The notes: generated by a model not told the origin, from the sequence alone. Positions 48,751 to 57,714 are shown, numbered from the stretch's first letter. The stretch is DNA of 64,000 bases from Mycobacteroides immunogenum (GCF_001605725.1 NZ_CP011530.1:4030001-4094000); one strand, 5' to 3'. A program made the numbers and translations.

Positions 48751-49725
48751 TCATAGCGAGAAGATGGATTGACCGACGGTCGCGCCCGATTCAAGATCGC
48801 GATGAGCCGCCACCGCATCCTGAAGTTGGTAGCGCCGCCCGATGTCAACGCGAATCCGGCCCGCGGCAACATGCCCGAACAGCTCGCCCGCCAGTTCCGC
48901 GCGCTCGGCGGGGTCGGCAATGTAGTCGGCCAGCGCGGGCCTGGTCACGAACAGTGATCCCTTGGCCGCCAACTGCATCGCGTCGATGGGTGGCACCGGC
49001 CCCGACGCGGTACCGAAGCACACCAGCAGACCCCGGCGCGCCAATGAATCGAGCGACGATTGATAGGTGGTCCGGCCAATACCGTCGTAGACGACGGCGA
49101 CACCGGCCCCATCCGTGAGTTCCCGTACCCGCCCGGGCACATCGTCGCGTGGGTAGATCAACACATGGGCACAGCCGTTGGCCCGCGCGATCTCTGCCTT
49201 TTCTTCACTGGACACCGTGCCAATGACGTTGACGCCCAGCAGATTCGCCCATTGCAGAAGAAGTGATCCGACACCGCCCGCCGCCGCGTGCAGCAGCACC
49301 GTGTCCCCGGCACGCAGCGGATGGATGCGACGCAGTAGGTATGCGGTGGTCAGCCCCCGCATGGTGATGGCCGCGGCGGCATCACACGAGATGCCGTCGG
49401 GCAGAGCGATCAGATGCTCGGCCGGCATGACGCGTTCGCTGCTGTAGGCACCCAGCGGGCTTCCCGTGTACGTGACACGATCGCCCACCGCGAACTCCAT
49501 CACCCCGGGCCCGACGGCTTCGATGACCCCCGAGGCCTCCACCCCCATGCCCGCGGGCAGCGCGACCGGGTACACACCCGTACGGAAATACGTGTCCGCG
49601 AAATTCAGCCCCACGGCGTGATGGCGAATCCTCACCTCGCCGTGATCGGGCGCACCAATCTGGATGTTCTCGCCACGAAGAACCTCGGGTCCGCCGATCT
49701 CGTGGATCCGTACTGCGTAGGCCAT
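48751..49725 (-). CDS. Zinc-independent quinone oxidoreductase (zeta-crystallin type)
   Basis: A 324-residue MDR-family NADPH:quinone reductase of the Qor type, of standard length. The coenzyme loop is HAAAGGVGSLLLQWANLLG (about residue 145), and the N-terminal pattern IHEIGGPEVL and NFADTYFRTGVYP are family marks. No zinc ligands are present. It is 23 bases upstream of the dioxygenase gene and divergent from an AraC regulator, so the two enzymes probably act on one compound. The start ATG 49725 follows AAAGGCGGG. Confidence 0.9.
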   Translation of the reverse strand: MAYAVRIHEIGGPEVLRGENIQIGAPDHGEVRIRHHAVGLNFADTYFRTGVYPVALPAGMGVEASGVIEAVGPGVMEFAVGDRVTYTGSPLGAYSSERVMPAEHLIALPDGISCDAAAAITMRGLTTAYLLRRIHPLRAGDTVLLHAAAGGVGSLLLQWANLLGVNVIGTVSSEEKAEIARANGCAHVLIYPRDDVPGRVRELTDGAGVAVVYDGIGRTTYQSSLDSLARRGLLVCFGTASGPVPPIDAMQLAAKGSLFVTRPALADYIADPAERAELAGELFGHVAAGRIRVDIGRRYQLQDAVAAHRDLESGATVGQSIFSL

Positions 49726-49797
49726 GGCCCGCCTTTCGTTTGATCGGGTGTTCATCTCCGACGCTAGGCAGGCGACATAGCGCATAATTATCTCTAC

Positions 49798-49828
49798 GGG
49801 ACAGATTTATATTCATTTAGGGACAGAT
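49798..49828. promoter_or_regulatory. Direct repeats upstream of the AraC gene, probable regulator site
   Basis: GGGACAGAT occurs at 49798-49806 and again at 49820-49828, 22 bases apart. Direct repeats at about two helical turns are the classic layout of AraC-family sites. The second copy overlaps the start codon of the AraC gene, which would give autoregulation. The divergent quinone oxidoreductase operon starts within 75 bases. Confidence 0.6.
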
Positions 49829-50846
49829 GGACATCCGGCTGGTTAGGTTCGCGGCGTTGAGCGGGTACGTCGACGTCGCCAACGCATCGGGCCTGGATCC
49901 GGCCCACTTGCTGCGCGAGCACGGATTGGACCCAGCGGGCATCGCCCAGCCCGACAGATGGGTGACCGCCAGCGCCATCAGTGCGTTGCTGGAAGCATCC
50001 GCAGCCGCCAGCGGTCTGGATGACTTCGGCCTCAGGCTGGCCGAACGACGCAGGCTGTCCAACCTCGGTCCGCTCAGCCTGGTGCTGCGAGAGCAGCCCT
50101 CGGTGCGCGATGTGGTCGCGATGTTGCGCCGGCACGAATCCATGTACAACGAGTCACTGCGGATCCGGGTCATCGAACGCGACGGAATCGCCACCATCCG
50201 CCTGGCCCTCGACGGGAGTGCGTCCGACAGCATCCAGTCGACAGACTTGGCGATGGCGACGCTGGTCGGAGTGCTGCGAACCTTCCTGGGCCACACGTGG
50301 CGCCCCCTGCGGGTCAATCTGCGCCGGCCAGAGGCCGCTGCCCCCGCTACGCATCACCGAGTCTTCGGGCCAGGTGTCGCATTCACCCAGCAGCTCGACG
50401 AGATCGTCATATATACGTCCGACCTAGACCGCCAGAACGAGAGTTTTGACCCGCTGCTGCGTCAGTACAGCCAGACGGTTCTCGAATCGCAGGAACATCC
50501 CCACGGCACGACGACGGTCGACCGTGTCCGAGATCTCATCGAGGTGCTGTTGCCGGTCGGACGCTGCTCTGTCGATCAGGTCGCGCGGAGCCTCGGAGTC
50601 GACCGGCGGACCGTTCATCGGCATCTGGCCGGTGAGGGCACGAGCTTCAGTGCTCTGCTCGACGCCACCCGGATCGATTTGGCCGACCACCTCGTCTCGA
50701 ACGGCCTCCACACGCTGACCGAGATCTCCGAGATGCTGGCCTTTTCCTCACCAAGTAACTTCAGCCGATGGTTCCGCGCGCACCGCGGAATGAGCCCCCG
50801 CACCTGGCGCAACCGGCGTGCCGGGGCCAGCGCTGGCGACAGCTGA
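49827..50846 (+). CDS. AraC family regulator with arabinose-binding-like N-terminal domain
   Basis: A 339-residue regulator. The N-terminal half (about residues 15-200) matches the OruR/ArgR-like arabinose-binding domain group, and the C-terminal 100 residues form the double helix-turn-helix, with SVDQVARSLGVDRRTVHRHL and LTEISEMLAFSSPSNFSRWFRAHRGMSPRTWR. It is divergent from the quinone oxidoreductase-dioxygenase operon, the likely target. The ATG at 49827 begins MDIRLVRFAALSGYV and lies inside one of two direct repeats. Confidence 0.9.
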   Translation: MDIRLVRFAALSGYVDVANASGLDPAHLLREHGLDPAGIAQPDRWVTASAISALLEASAAASGLDDFGLRLAERRRLSNLGPLSLVLREQPSVRDVVAMLRRHESMYNESLRIRVIERDGIATIRLALDGSASDSIQSTDLAMATLVGVLRTFLGHTWRPLRVNLRRPEAAAPATHHRVFGPGVAFTQQLDEIVIYTSDLDRQNESFDPLLRQYSQTVLESQEHPHGTTTVDRVRDLIEVLLPVGRCSVDQVARSLGVDRRTVHRHLAGEGTSFSALLDATRIDLADHLVSNGLHTLTEISEMLAFSSPSNFSRWFRAHRGMSPRTWRNRRAGASAGDS

Positions 50847-50920
50847 ACAAGCGTCCAATACCCAACAAGGTCTGCCGACCGCTTCGCACTGCCCTGCCAT
50901 CTTCCGTACACTCGCCATTT

Positions 50921-51649
50921 GTGTCTTTCGCCGATGCCACCATCGCCCGGCTACCCCGGTTCATCCGGCCTGTCGCCGAGCGGCACCACGAGCTGATCAA
51001 GTTCGGCATTGTCGGCGCCACCACCTTCATCATCGACTCGGGCATCTTCTACGCGCTCAAGCTGACGGTCCTGGAATCCAAGCCCCTCACCGCCAAGATC
51101 ATCTCCGGCATCATCGCGGTCATCGCCTCCTACATCCTTAATAGGGAATGGAGCTTCCGCGACCGCGGCGGCCGGGAACGGCATCACGAGGCGCTGCTGT
51201 TCTTCGCGTTCAGCGGCATGGGCGTGATCATCGCCATGATTCCGCTCTGGGTATCGAGTTACATCTTCGAGCTGCGCGTTCCGAACGTGAGCCTGACGGT
51301 CGAGAACATCGCCGACTTCATCAGCGCGTACATCATCGGCAACCTGCTGCAAATGGCATTCCGGTTCTGGGCCTTCCGGCGCTGGGTGTTCCCCGACGAG
51401 TTCGCGCGCCATCCGGACCAGCCCGTGGCGCTGGTGACCACCGAACCCGTCGACGAGGAAGACCCCGAGAACGTCACACCGTTGCACCCGCACCCGGGGC
51501 TGCCCAACAGTGCCACCGTTCATCACGGCACCGAAGTGGGCCGCGGCCTCTACGGTTCAGCGCATCACGTGGCGGGGGGCCGTTCCCGGCCCCGACCGGT
51601 GGAGCGGCTGTCGCCCTCCTCGGAACCAAGGGTGTCGAAAACTTCGTGA
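50921..51649 (+). CDS. GtrA-like membrane protein (Rv3277-like)
   Basis: A 242-residue protein with the GtrA domain (about residues 24-150): four membrane helices, starting LIKFGIVGATTFIIDSGIFYAL, and the motif NREWSFRDRGG after helix two. GtrA proteins are thought to move or bind lipid-linked sugars. The C-terminal about 80 residues are hydrophilic and proline- and histidine-rich. GTG 50921 is chosen because the upstream part of the open frame reads as unrelated sequence. The last 85 bases overlap the convergent PH-domain gene, so the tail of one of the two is unusually placed. Confidence 0.85.
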   Translation: MSFADATIARLPRFIRPVAERHHELIKFGIVGATTFIIDSGIFYALKLTVLESKPLTAKIISGIIAVIASYILNREWSFRDRGGRERHHEALLFFAFSGMGVIIAMIPLWVSSYIFELRVPNVSLTVENIADFISAYIIGNLLQMAFRFWAFRRWVFPDEFARHPDQPVALVTTEPVDEEDPENVTPLHPHPGLPNSATVHHGTEVGRGLYGSAHHVAGGRSRPRPVERLSPSSEPRVSKTS

Positions 51650-52122
51650 TACAGCAGTGAGTGGACGTATTCCACTCGCGGTATCTCATGGAATTCCAGC
51701 GGGTCCTGTGATGCGGACTCGATGATCAGCGTGCCGGTGCGCAGAATCCGGTCCACCAGGCCATGGCGGAATTCGACACTGTTGATCCGCGCCAGCGGGA
51801 TGTCGATTCCCGAGCGGCTCAGCAACCCGTGACGGAACATCACGCGCCGGTCGGTGATGACGAAGTGTGTGGTCAGCCAGTTCAGGAACGGCCACACACT
51901 GAGCCAGCCCACCAGTACCAGCCAGACCACGCCGATGGCGATCATCACCACGTTCTTCGCCGTGGACTGCCAGTCCGTGTTGTCGACCACCGCGGCCACA
52001 AAGGCTGCGACGCCGGTGGCCAGAATCAGCACCAGCGCCGGACCGATCAGCCGTTTCCAGTGCGGATGGCGATGCAACACCACCTGTTCGTCATCGGCCA
52101 GCACATTCTCCGGATACCCCAC
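51565..52122 (-). CDS. PH-like (bPH2/YdbT-type) membrane protein (Rv3278c-like)
   Basis: A 185-residue protein with two membrane helices (about residues 25-48 and 62-83) followed by a bacterial PH-like domain with the signature HFVITDRRVMFRHGLLSRSGIDIPLARINSVE in two halves (TTHFVITDRRVMFRHG and IDIPLARINSVEF). Members are thought to be membrane scaffolds; no reaction is known. Start is GTG 52122, 11 bases downstream of birA, so the two are likely co-transcribed. The 3' end overlaps the GtrA-like gene. Confidence 0.87.
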   Translation of the reverse strand: MGYPENVLADDEQVVLHRHPHWKRLIGPALVLILATGVAAFVAAVVDNTDWQSTAKNVVMIAIGVVWLVLVGWLSVWPFLNWLTTHFVITDRRVMFRHGLLSRSGIDIPLARINSVEFRHGLVDRILRTGTLIIESASQDPLEFHEIPRVEYVHSLLYHEVFDTLGSEEGDSRSTGRGRERPPAT

Positions 52123-52133
52123 GTGCAGCGACT

Positions 52134-52928
52134 TTACTTCTCGCCCAGCGGACGCAGATGCGTAATATCGCCCGCCGTGACGGCGGTGACGGTGCCGTCC
52201 GCACTCTCGATGCGCAACTGTCCATCATTGCCCAGTCCGACCGCGACACCGACGAGCTCACGCTCGCCCGGTAGTTCCGCGCGCACCCGCGAGCCCAAGG
52301 TGACACTGCGCTCCCGGTAGTCCTGCAGCAGTCGCTCGTCCACCCCGCGGGCGGTCCGCCAATGTTCGACGCGGCCGCTGAGCTCACGCAGCACCGCCCG
52401 CGCCAACTCGTTGCGGTCGGGGTTGGCCCAGCCCAGGATCGCCAAGGACGTCGCGTTGGGGTCGGGCAGCTCGTGTTGAGTGAAGGTGGCGTTGAGCCCA
52501 AGCCCGAGCACGATGGCCTGGTGTGGGGTCGCTACCTCGGCCAGGATGCCGCACAACTTGCAGCCGTCTACCAGTACATCGTTGGGCCATTTGAGCCCTG
52601 CCTGGATTCCGCTGACCTCTGCGACCGCGTCGACAATCGCCACTCCGGCCAACAGCGGCACCAGCCCCCACCGATCCGGCGGCACGTCGCCCACCCCGAT
52701 GCCCACCGACATCGACAGCTGCGTGTGGGCGGGGGCGCCCCAGCTGCGGCCATGGCGCCCACGCCCGGCGCTCTGATGCTCGGCCAGCAGCACAACACCG
52801 TCGATGTCCTCGCCCGCCGCAGCCCGTGCCACCAGATCGGCGTTGGTAGATCCGGTTTCCTCGACGACGTCGATCCGTCGCCAGTGTGCGCCGGGGCTGT
52901 CAGTGAGAGTGAGTCTGTCTGAAGTCAC
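52134..52928 (-). CDS. birA: Biotin-[acetyl-CoA carboxylase] ligase BirA
   Basis: A 264-residue biotin protein ligase that biotinylates acyl-CoA carboxylase subunits needed for fatty and mycolic acid synthesis. The biotinyl-AMP loop is HQSAGRGRHGRSW (about residues 53-65), and KWPNDVLV is the second signature. There is no N-terminal winged helix, so it is the monofunctional class without repressor activity. Start GTG 52928. In M. tuberculosis accD5 comes next, but here an unrelated catabolic cluster follows. Confidence 0.95.
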   Translation of the reverse strand: MTSDRLTLTDSPGAHWRRIDVVEETGSTNADLVARAAAGEDIDGVVLLAEHQSAGRGRHGRSWGAPAHTQLSMSVGIGVGDVPPDRWGLVPLLAGVAIVDAVAEVSGIQAGLKWPNDVLVDGCKLCGILAEVATPHQAIVLGLGLNATFTQHELPDPNATSLAILGWANPDRNELARAVLRELSGRVEHWRTARGVDERLLQDYRERSVTLGSRVRAELPGERELVGVAVGLGNDGQLRIESADGTVTAVTAGDITHLRPLGEK

Positions 52929-53002
52929 GGACTTAGCCTAGGCCGATAGACCGCGTCTGCCTGAGATGTACTGCACAAGTTTCTCTAAATAGGGAGCACA
53001 GA

Positions 53003-54244
53003 TCACCCAGACAGATGCGTGTCCAGGAAATTCAGTATCTGCGACCACCCGTCTCCCGAAACTGCGCTGCTCGCCGTGACGCCACCTTCGACGCTCCGCG
53101 TCTGAGTCGCCTTCTCGAGAATCTGGGACGGCCAAGGGGGAAGTGACGCAACGTGATTCCCGCCGGCCAACACCACGAAGGTTACGTCCCGGCCGGCGTC
53201 AGCCAGTGCACGGTAGAGGGTGGCGCCCTGCGCAAAGGGCACGTACTCGTCCTCAGTGCCATGCGCAATAAGAAATGGCGGCCCCTCGGCGCTGACATGC
53301 AGCGCGGGACTGGCGGCCACTGCCTGATCACGACGAGAACTCACCGGACCTCCGAGGAACATTCCTTCGGGAGAATCGGCGGCCTCATGTCTCCCATCGA
53401 ACGCCGGTAACACGTCGACGACATCAGGCTCGACCTTGCCCGCGGCTATTCTCTGTGCCGCGTCCGGCAGCGCCTGCCGGTCCATGGCCGCGATATCACT
53501 GGGGGCCGACAGCACGACCACCGCGCCCACCGCCGATTCCCCATGACCTTCGGTACCCGCTACGGCCGCACTCCAGCCGCCAGAGGAATGGCCAATATAG
53601 GCAAAACGCTTGGGATCCAACGAATACTGCGCAGCATTGCGCCGCAGGAACGCCACCGCGTCCAGAGTGTCATGCTTTTGGGCCGGGAATTGCGCTTGAT
53701 AGCTTCCGCGCACAGCCACCGCGGCGACCGCGTACCCGTGCGGCAAGAGTTGCGCGGCGAACATTTCGCCGGCATCTCGGCCCGACGGTGCGGTAAATCC
53801 ACTTCCCATCGTCCATATCACCAGCGGCACTGGGCCATCGGCACCGCCGGGAAGATAGAGATCAAGCAGGTTCCCGGAGGGATCGATGGCATCGGCGGAT
53901 TCGCGGTACGCGATATCCCGGACGATGATGCCTTCCGACACTGTGTGTGTTCCTGCCCTCGCCGGCCACTCCTGCGTCCACGAAGCTCCACATGGCTCGA
54001 AGTGCCACTGGTGAGGCGGGCGTTCGCTGAGACCATCGGGAATGTCGGGTATCCGCGGCGACCACCCGACTCCGGTAGCAATCAGCACCACTCGATCATC
54101 CGCAGATCGATAAACCTCTGTTCGGCACTGGGGGTCGCGCAGAACAAACTGCGGCACTACGCTATTGGATAGCCAGGCAATGATTTGATCGGCTTTTCCA
54201 TCGATGGCTTTCGCCTCCCACATCGTGGTGCTGTAGCGGGTCAC
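53003..54244 (-). CDS. Esterase-type alpha/beta hydrolase with ABM-like N-terminal domain, in UbiD operon
   Basis: A 413-residue two-part protein. Residues about 1-85 (TRYSTTMWEAKAIDGKADQ ... RPPHQWHFEPC) look like a small ferredoxin-like ABM-type domain. Residues about 105-413 form an alpha/beta hydrolase of the BD-FAE/carboxylesterase type, with LLDLYLP, nucleophile S220 in GHSSGG, likely acid D332 in HGTEDEYVPF, and H364 in GGNHVAS. There is no signal peptide. The GTG at 54244 has AGGAAG eight bases upstream. It is the last gene of the UbiX-UbiD-subunit D operon. It could release phenolic acids from esters for decarboxylation, or bind an intermediate; both are inference. Confidence 0.8.
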   Translation of the reverse strand: MTRYSTTMWEAKAIDGKADQIIAWLSNSVVPQFVLRDPQCRTEVYRSADDRVVLIATGVGWSPRIPDIPDGLSERPPHQWHFEPCGASWTQEWPARAGTHTVSEGIIVRDIAYRESADAIDPSGNLLDLYLPGGADGPVPLVIWTMGSGFTAPSGRDAGEMFAAQLLPHGYAVAAVAVRGSYQAQFPAQKHDTLDAVAFLRRNAAQYSLDPKRFAYIGHSSGGWSAAVAGTEGHGESAVGAVVVLSAPSDIAAMDRQALPDAAQRIAAGKVEPDVVDVLPAFDGRHEAADSPEGMFLGGPVSSRRDQAVAASPALHVSAEGPPFLIAHGTEDEYVPFAQGATLYRALADAGRDVTFVVLAGGNHVASLPPWPSQILEKATQTRSVEGGVTASSAVSGDGWSQILNFLDTHLSG

Positions 54245-54303
54245 GGTGATGTCTTCCTGTTGAGTCGGGCAATATGGCGAGCCGCGCACGGCTTCCGATT
54301 GTG

Positions 54304-54552
54304 TTACCGAGCCTGGACGCGGCGCAACGGTGGGACCGATGGAACCTCCGGGGCGTTGGCAATGTCCTCGGCAGTCATCTTGAAGCTGTTGGGATACGCG
54401 TCGCGCTGGGTCCGCCGGGCAGGCTCGCTGGTGCGCCAGCAGTACAGGCACCGCTGACACTGCAACACATCCCAGATCCCCGGAACCGGCGACGCGAAGA
54501 TCTTCGCAACGGTCCCGAATGCACAACGTGGACAAATACTGTTGTCGGACAA
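54304..54552 (-). CDS. Non-oxidative hydroxyarylic acid decarboxylase subunit D (VdcD-like)
   Basis: An 82-residue zinc-ribbon-like protein. The family pattern is clear: CPRC near residue 7, CQRCLYCWRTSEPARRT in the middle and YPNSFKM after it. Subunit D proteins occur with UbiX- and UbiD-like subunits B and C in vanillate, 4-hydroxybenzoate and similar decarboxylases and are needed for full activity. The start is TTG 54552, with GAGG about ten bases upstream, and it begins 13 bases after the UbiD stop. Confidence 0.9.
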   Translation of the reverse strand: MSDNSICPRCAFGTVAKIFASPVPGIWDVLQCQRCLYCWRTSEPARRTQRDAYPNSFKMTAEDIANAPEVPSVPPLRRVQAR

Positions 54553-54565
54553 CGGAGTTACCTCG

Positions 54566-55993
54566 CTATCTATTGTTTGCAGTCAGTTGGGTGAGCTTGA
54601 CCAGCCACTCGTTCATCTCCGGCAAGTCGCGTACTTGGTTTCCATAGTTGCCACGGCGATCCGGCGCCACAGGAGTGGTGGCGTCGATGATGAGCTTGTC
54701 GACAATTCCCGCAGGACTTGCCTGAGGCGCCAGCTCCAGCACGGGCAGATTAGGGATTTGTACCAGATCGCCCGAAGGGTTCATCTTGGTTGACAGCGCC
54801 CACATCACCTGCGGGAGATTGAACGGGTCCACGTCCTCATCGACGACGATCACCGTCGCCGCGTACCCGAGGCCGTGTGGTGTGGTCAGTACCCGCAGGC
54901 CGACGCTCTTGGCGAAGCCCCCGTAACGGATCTTGGTGGACACGATCACTACCAGACCATGCGTATATGTGGCATTGACCGCGCGCACCTCGGGGAAGTC
55001 TCTCTTGAGCTGTTTGTACAGCGGGACACAGGTATTGGCAGCCATCAAGTAGTCGATCTCGGTCCACGGCATCCCCAGATAGAGATGTTCGAAAATGGGA
55101 TCGTCGCGATAGGAGATGCGATCGATCCGAATCACTGTCATGTTTCGCCCGCCGGAGTAGTGACCGGTGAACTCGCCGAAAGGCCCCTCGATCTCCCGTT
55201 TACGGCCTTCGATGACACCCTCGATCACAACCTCGGAACCCCAAGGTACCGGCAGCCCGTACAACGGAGACATCGAAATTGGCGCGGGCGCACCGCGCAA
55301 CGCGCCGGCAAGCTCGTACTCATTCTGGTCGTACTCCATAGGAGTGGAGGCCACGATCGAAATCACCGGATCGTTGCCGAGCGTGATCGCTATCGGCAGA
55401 TCCTCACCAGCCTCTTCGGCTTTGCGTAGATGCTGCGCGATGTCATGCATCGGGACAGGCTGCAGCGCAAGCTTTCTGTGCCCCTTTACCTCGATGCGAT
55501 AGATGCCGACGTTTTGTTTTCCGGAATCTTCGGGGTCCTCCGGATCTTTGGATATGACAGCAGCCTTGTCGATGTAGAAGCCTCCGTCGCCATCATTGAG
55601 CCGGATCAGGGGCAGTACCTCGAAAATGTTGACGTCGTCGCCGATTTGCGTGTTCTGCGCCCACGGCGGATCGGCCCGCAGCTCAGGTTTGACCGGAAAT
55701 TGATCCCAGCGCCGGATGAACTCGTCAACCTGCGCCTTGACGCCTGTCTCCTTGGGCAGTCCGAGCGCCAATGCGTGGTTGGCCCAGGATCCGTGCACGT
55801 TCATCGCGATCCGGGCACGGGTGAAACCCTTGACATTGTCGAAATACAAGGCCGGAGCGTTGTCACCGAGTCGTGGCGCGGCGTTAGCCGCGGCCGCGAC
55901 ATCGGGTTCGGGCATCACCTCGTCGGCGATATGCACCAATTGCCCCTCACTATCGAGGGTTTGGAGAAAGCTGCGTAAATCGTCGTACGCCAT
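54566..55993 (-). CDS. UbiD family decarboxylase, catalytic subunit C
   Basis: A 475-residue UbiD-type enzyme that decarboxylates hydroxyaromatic acids with the prenylated FMN cofactor made by UbiX. It begins MAYDDLRSFLQTLDSEGQL, the typical subunit C start, and contains the conserved catalytic block EGPFGEFTGHYSGG with its glutamate and downstream arginine, plus GLRVLTTPHGLGY. Substrate could be vanillate, 4-hydroxybenzoate, protocatechuate or gallate; sequence alone does not settle it. It lies between the UbiX-like and D subunits. Confidence 0.93.
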   Translation of the reverse strand: MAYDDLRSFLQTLDSEGQLVHIADEVMPEPDVAAAANAAPRLGDNAPALYFDNVKGFTRARIAMNVHGSWANHALALGLPKETGVKAQVDEFIRRWDQFPVKPELRADPPWAQNTQIGDDVNIFEVLPLIRLNDGDGGFYIDKAAVISKDPEDPEDSGKQNVGIYRIEVKGHRKLALQPVPMHDIAQHLRKAEEAGEDLPIAITLGNDPVISIVASTPMEYDQNEYELAGALRGAPAPISMSPLYGLPVPWGSEVVIEGVIEGRKREIEGPFGEFTGHYSGGRNMTVIRIDRISYRDDPIFEHLYLGMPWTEIDYLMAANTCVPLYKQLKRDFPEVRAVNATYTHGLVVIVSTKIRYGGFAKSVGLRVLTTPHGLGYAATVIVVDEDVDPFNLPQVMWALSTKMNPSGDLVQIPNLPVLELAPQASPAGIVDKLIIDATTPVAPDRRGNYGNQVRDLPEMNEWLVKLTQLTANNR

Positions 55994-56020
55994 GTTGGGT
56001 CCTATCTATGAGCAGGAAGT

Positions 56021-56608
56021 TCAGGAAGCGACAGAACACGTGTGGGCAGCCCGGATGCCTTCCCAGCGTTTGGCATCAGGGGCCGGAAGATCAAACTGGT
56101 CAAGGATGCGGGCCACAATGTGGTCGACGACGTCGTCGACAGTCCGCGGATGGTTGTAGAAGGCAGGCATCGGAGGCACAATCTGCACACCCATCCGCGA
56201 CAGTGCCAGCATGTTCTCCAAATGGATTTCGCTAAGCGGAGTTTCGCGTGGCACCAGGACGAGTCTGCGCCGCTCCTTCAGGGTGACGTCCGCAGCTCGG
56301 CCCACCAGTCCCTCGGCGTACCCCACCCGAATCCCGGCCAATGTCTTCATCGAACACGGTGCGATGATCATGCCGTCGGTGCGAAACGACCCCGACGATA
56401 TGGTCGCGGCCTGATCTTCGGGATGGTGCACGGTCTGCGCCAACCGGCCAAGTTCTGCGGCCGACATGCCGCATTCCAGTTCGATTGTCGTGCGGGCCCA
56501 CCGGCTGAGAACGAGATGTGTCTCCACCTCGAGCTTCGAGAGGTTCTCCAGCAGCCGGATGCCAAGCACGGCGCCGGTGGCGCCGGTGATTCCGACAATG
56601 AGTCGCAT
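56021..56608 (-). CDS. ubiX: UbiX family flavin prenyltransferase, subunit B
   Basis: A 195-residue flavin prenyltransferase that makes prenylated FMN for the UbiD partner. The FMN loop is GITGATGAVLGIRL (residues 6-19), with SSGSF and APCSMKTLAGI for phosphate and substrate binding and the glutamate-rich block LVLVPRETPLSEIHLENML. It is the first gene of the operon; 27 bases separate it from the UbiD-like gene. The 167-base upstream region is shared with the divergent AraC gene; no clear operator was found in it. Confidence 0.94.
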   Translation of the reverse strand: MRLIVGITGATGAVLGIRLLENLSKLEVETHLVLSRWARTTIELECGMSAAELGRLAQTVHHPEDQAATISSGSFRTDGMIIAPCSMKTLAGIRVGYAEGLVGRAADVTLKERRRLVLVPRETPLSEIHLENMLALSRMGVQIVPPMPAFYNHPRTVDDVVDHIVARILDQFDLPAPDAKRWEGIRAAHTCSVAS

Positions 56609-56775
56609 GATGGTCTCTTTCGGTCAGATAGCCGACCCTGGTCTTGGCCGACAATCACTGATTTCCCTCAATTCACCAGCCAAATTACCCACATTCTGCG
56701 AGGCCGCCGAGTCCTGCCGCGGACTCGGTATGGTCAAAATCGGACATATACTCCTCGAGGCGGAAAGGGGAACAG

Positions 56776-57648
56776 ATGACTGAATCCACCGTGGCTACAG
56801 TTCCGTTCCGGGAGCCCGAAGGCACCCTGCCCGGGGTGGCGGTGCTCACCTTCGCCGCACTACTCGCCCGTGCCCGTGGGCACGGGGTCAATCCCCATGC
56901 CCCGTTACGCGCCGACTTCCACCATCTGATTGTGGTGAACAACGGGAGCCTTCAAACCTTTGTCGACTTCACTGAATATGAACTGGTGTCAGAAGATTGG
57001 CTCTGGGTGCGCCCGCATCAGGTGCTCGAGTTCGGTCCGGGCCTAGAGACATCGACCGGTTTCGCCGTGCTGTTTCGTCCAGGGTTCATCGATGAGACAA
57101 CAGCCGCGGCGGTGCAGCTCGACAGGGTTGCGACCGCGAATCCGCTGATTCAGTCAGCCTCTGCCACGAGGGCTGTGAAGGTCCTCGCCGACGAATACGG
57201 TCACCGCGATGACCTGCCCTCTGATGTTCACATCGACGTCGTTCGCCGCCTGCTTGCCGTCGTGTTGTTGTGCATCACCCACGCGGGGAACACCGACTCG
57301 GCCGCCGATACCGCGTTCATGCGCTTTCGGGACGCCGTCGAGTATGAATTCACGCACAAGCATCACGTCCAGGACTATGCGCGGGCTCTCGGCTACAGCG
57401 TGCGGACGCTCACTCGAGCATGCCGAGAAGTGACGGGTCAAAGCGCAAAACAATTGATCGACGACAGGATAGTTCTGGAAGCAAAGCGTCTGCTTGTACA
57501 CACAGAGCTCTCCAGCGCCGCGATCGGGGCACGCGTCGGCCTGTCCAGCCCCACCGCCTTCACCAAGTTCTTTCGTGCGCGCACGGGCAAGACGCCCAAG
57601 GCATTTCGCGATGACGCGCGGGGACGTCGGGACTCCCTGACTGGCTAG
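56776..57648 (+). CDS. AraC family regulator of the decarboxylase operon
   Basis: A 290-residue AraC regulator with an N-terminal cupin-like sensor (about residues 15-120, including DFHHLIVVNNGSLQTFVDF) and a C-terminal helix-turn-helix pair, HVQDYARALGYSVRTLTRACR and LSSAAIGARVGLSSPTAFTKFF. It is divergent from the UbiX-UbiD-D-esterase operon and probably its activator. The ATG at 56776 has GGAAAGGGG upstream. It is convergent with the NRPS gene, with 66 bases between stops. Confidence 0.9.
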   Translation: MTESTVATVPFREPEGTLPGVAVLTFAALLARARGHGVNPHAPLRADFHHLIVVNNGSLQTFVDFTEYELVSEDWLWVRPHQVLEFGPGLETSTGFAVLFRPGFIDETTAAAVQLDRVATANPLIQSASATRAVKVLADEYGHRDDLPSDVHIDVVRRLLAVVLLCITHAGNTDSAADTAFMRFRDAVEYEFTHKHHVQDYARALGYSVRTLTRACREVTGQSAKQLIDDRIVLEAKRLLVHTELSSAAIGARVGLSSPTAFTKFFRARTGKTPKAFRDDARGRRDSLTG

Positions 57649-57714
57649 GCACGGGACTGCCCAAAGGTTCGCCGGTGCATCATGCCGCCGCAAGTCGCCA
57701 CGAGTTCAAGCCGG

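Noticed and set aside
53543..54172. A 209-codon plus-strand open frame opposite the esterase gene
   Set aside because: The minus strand carries a complete alpha/beta hydrolase with catalytic residues; the opposite frame has none.
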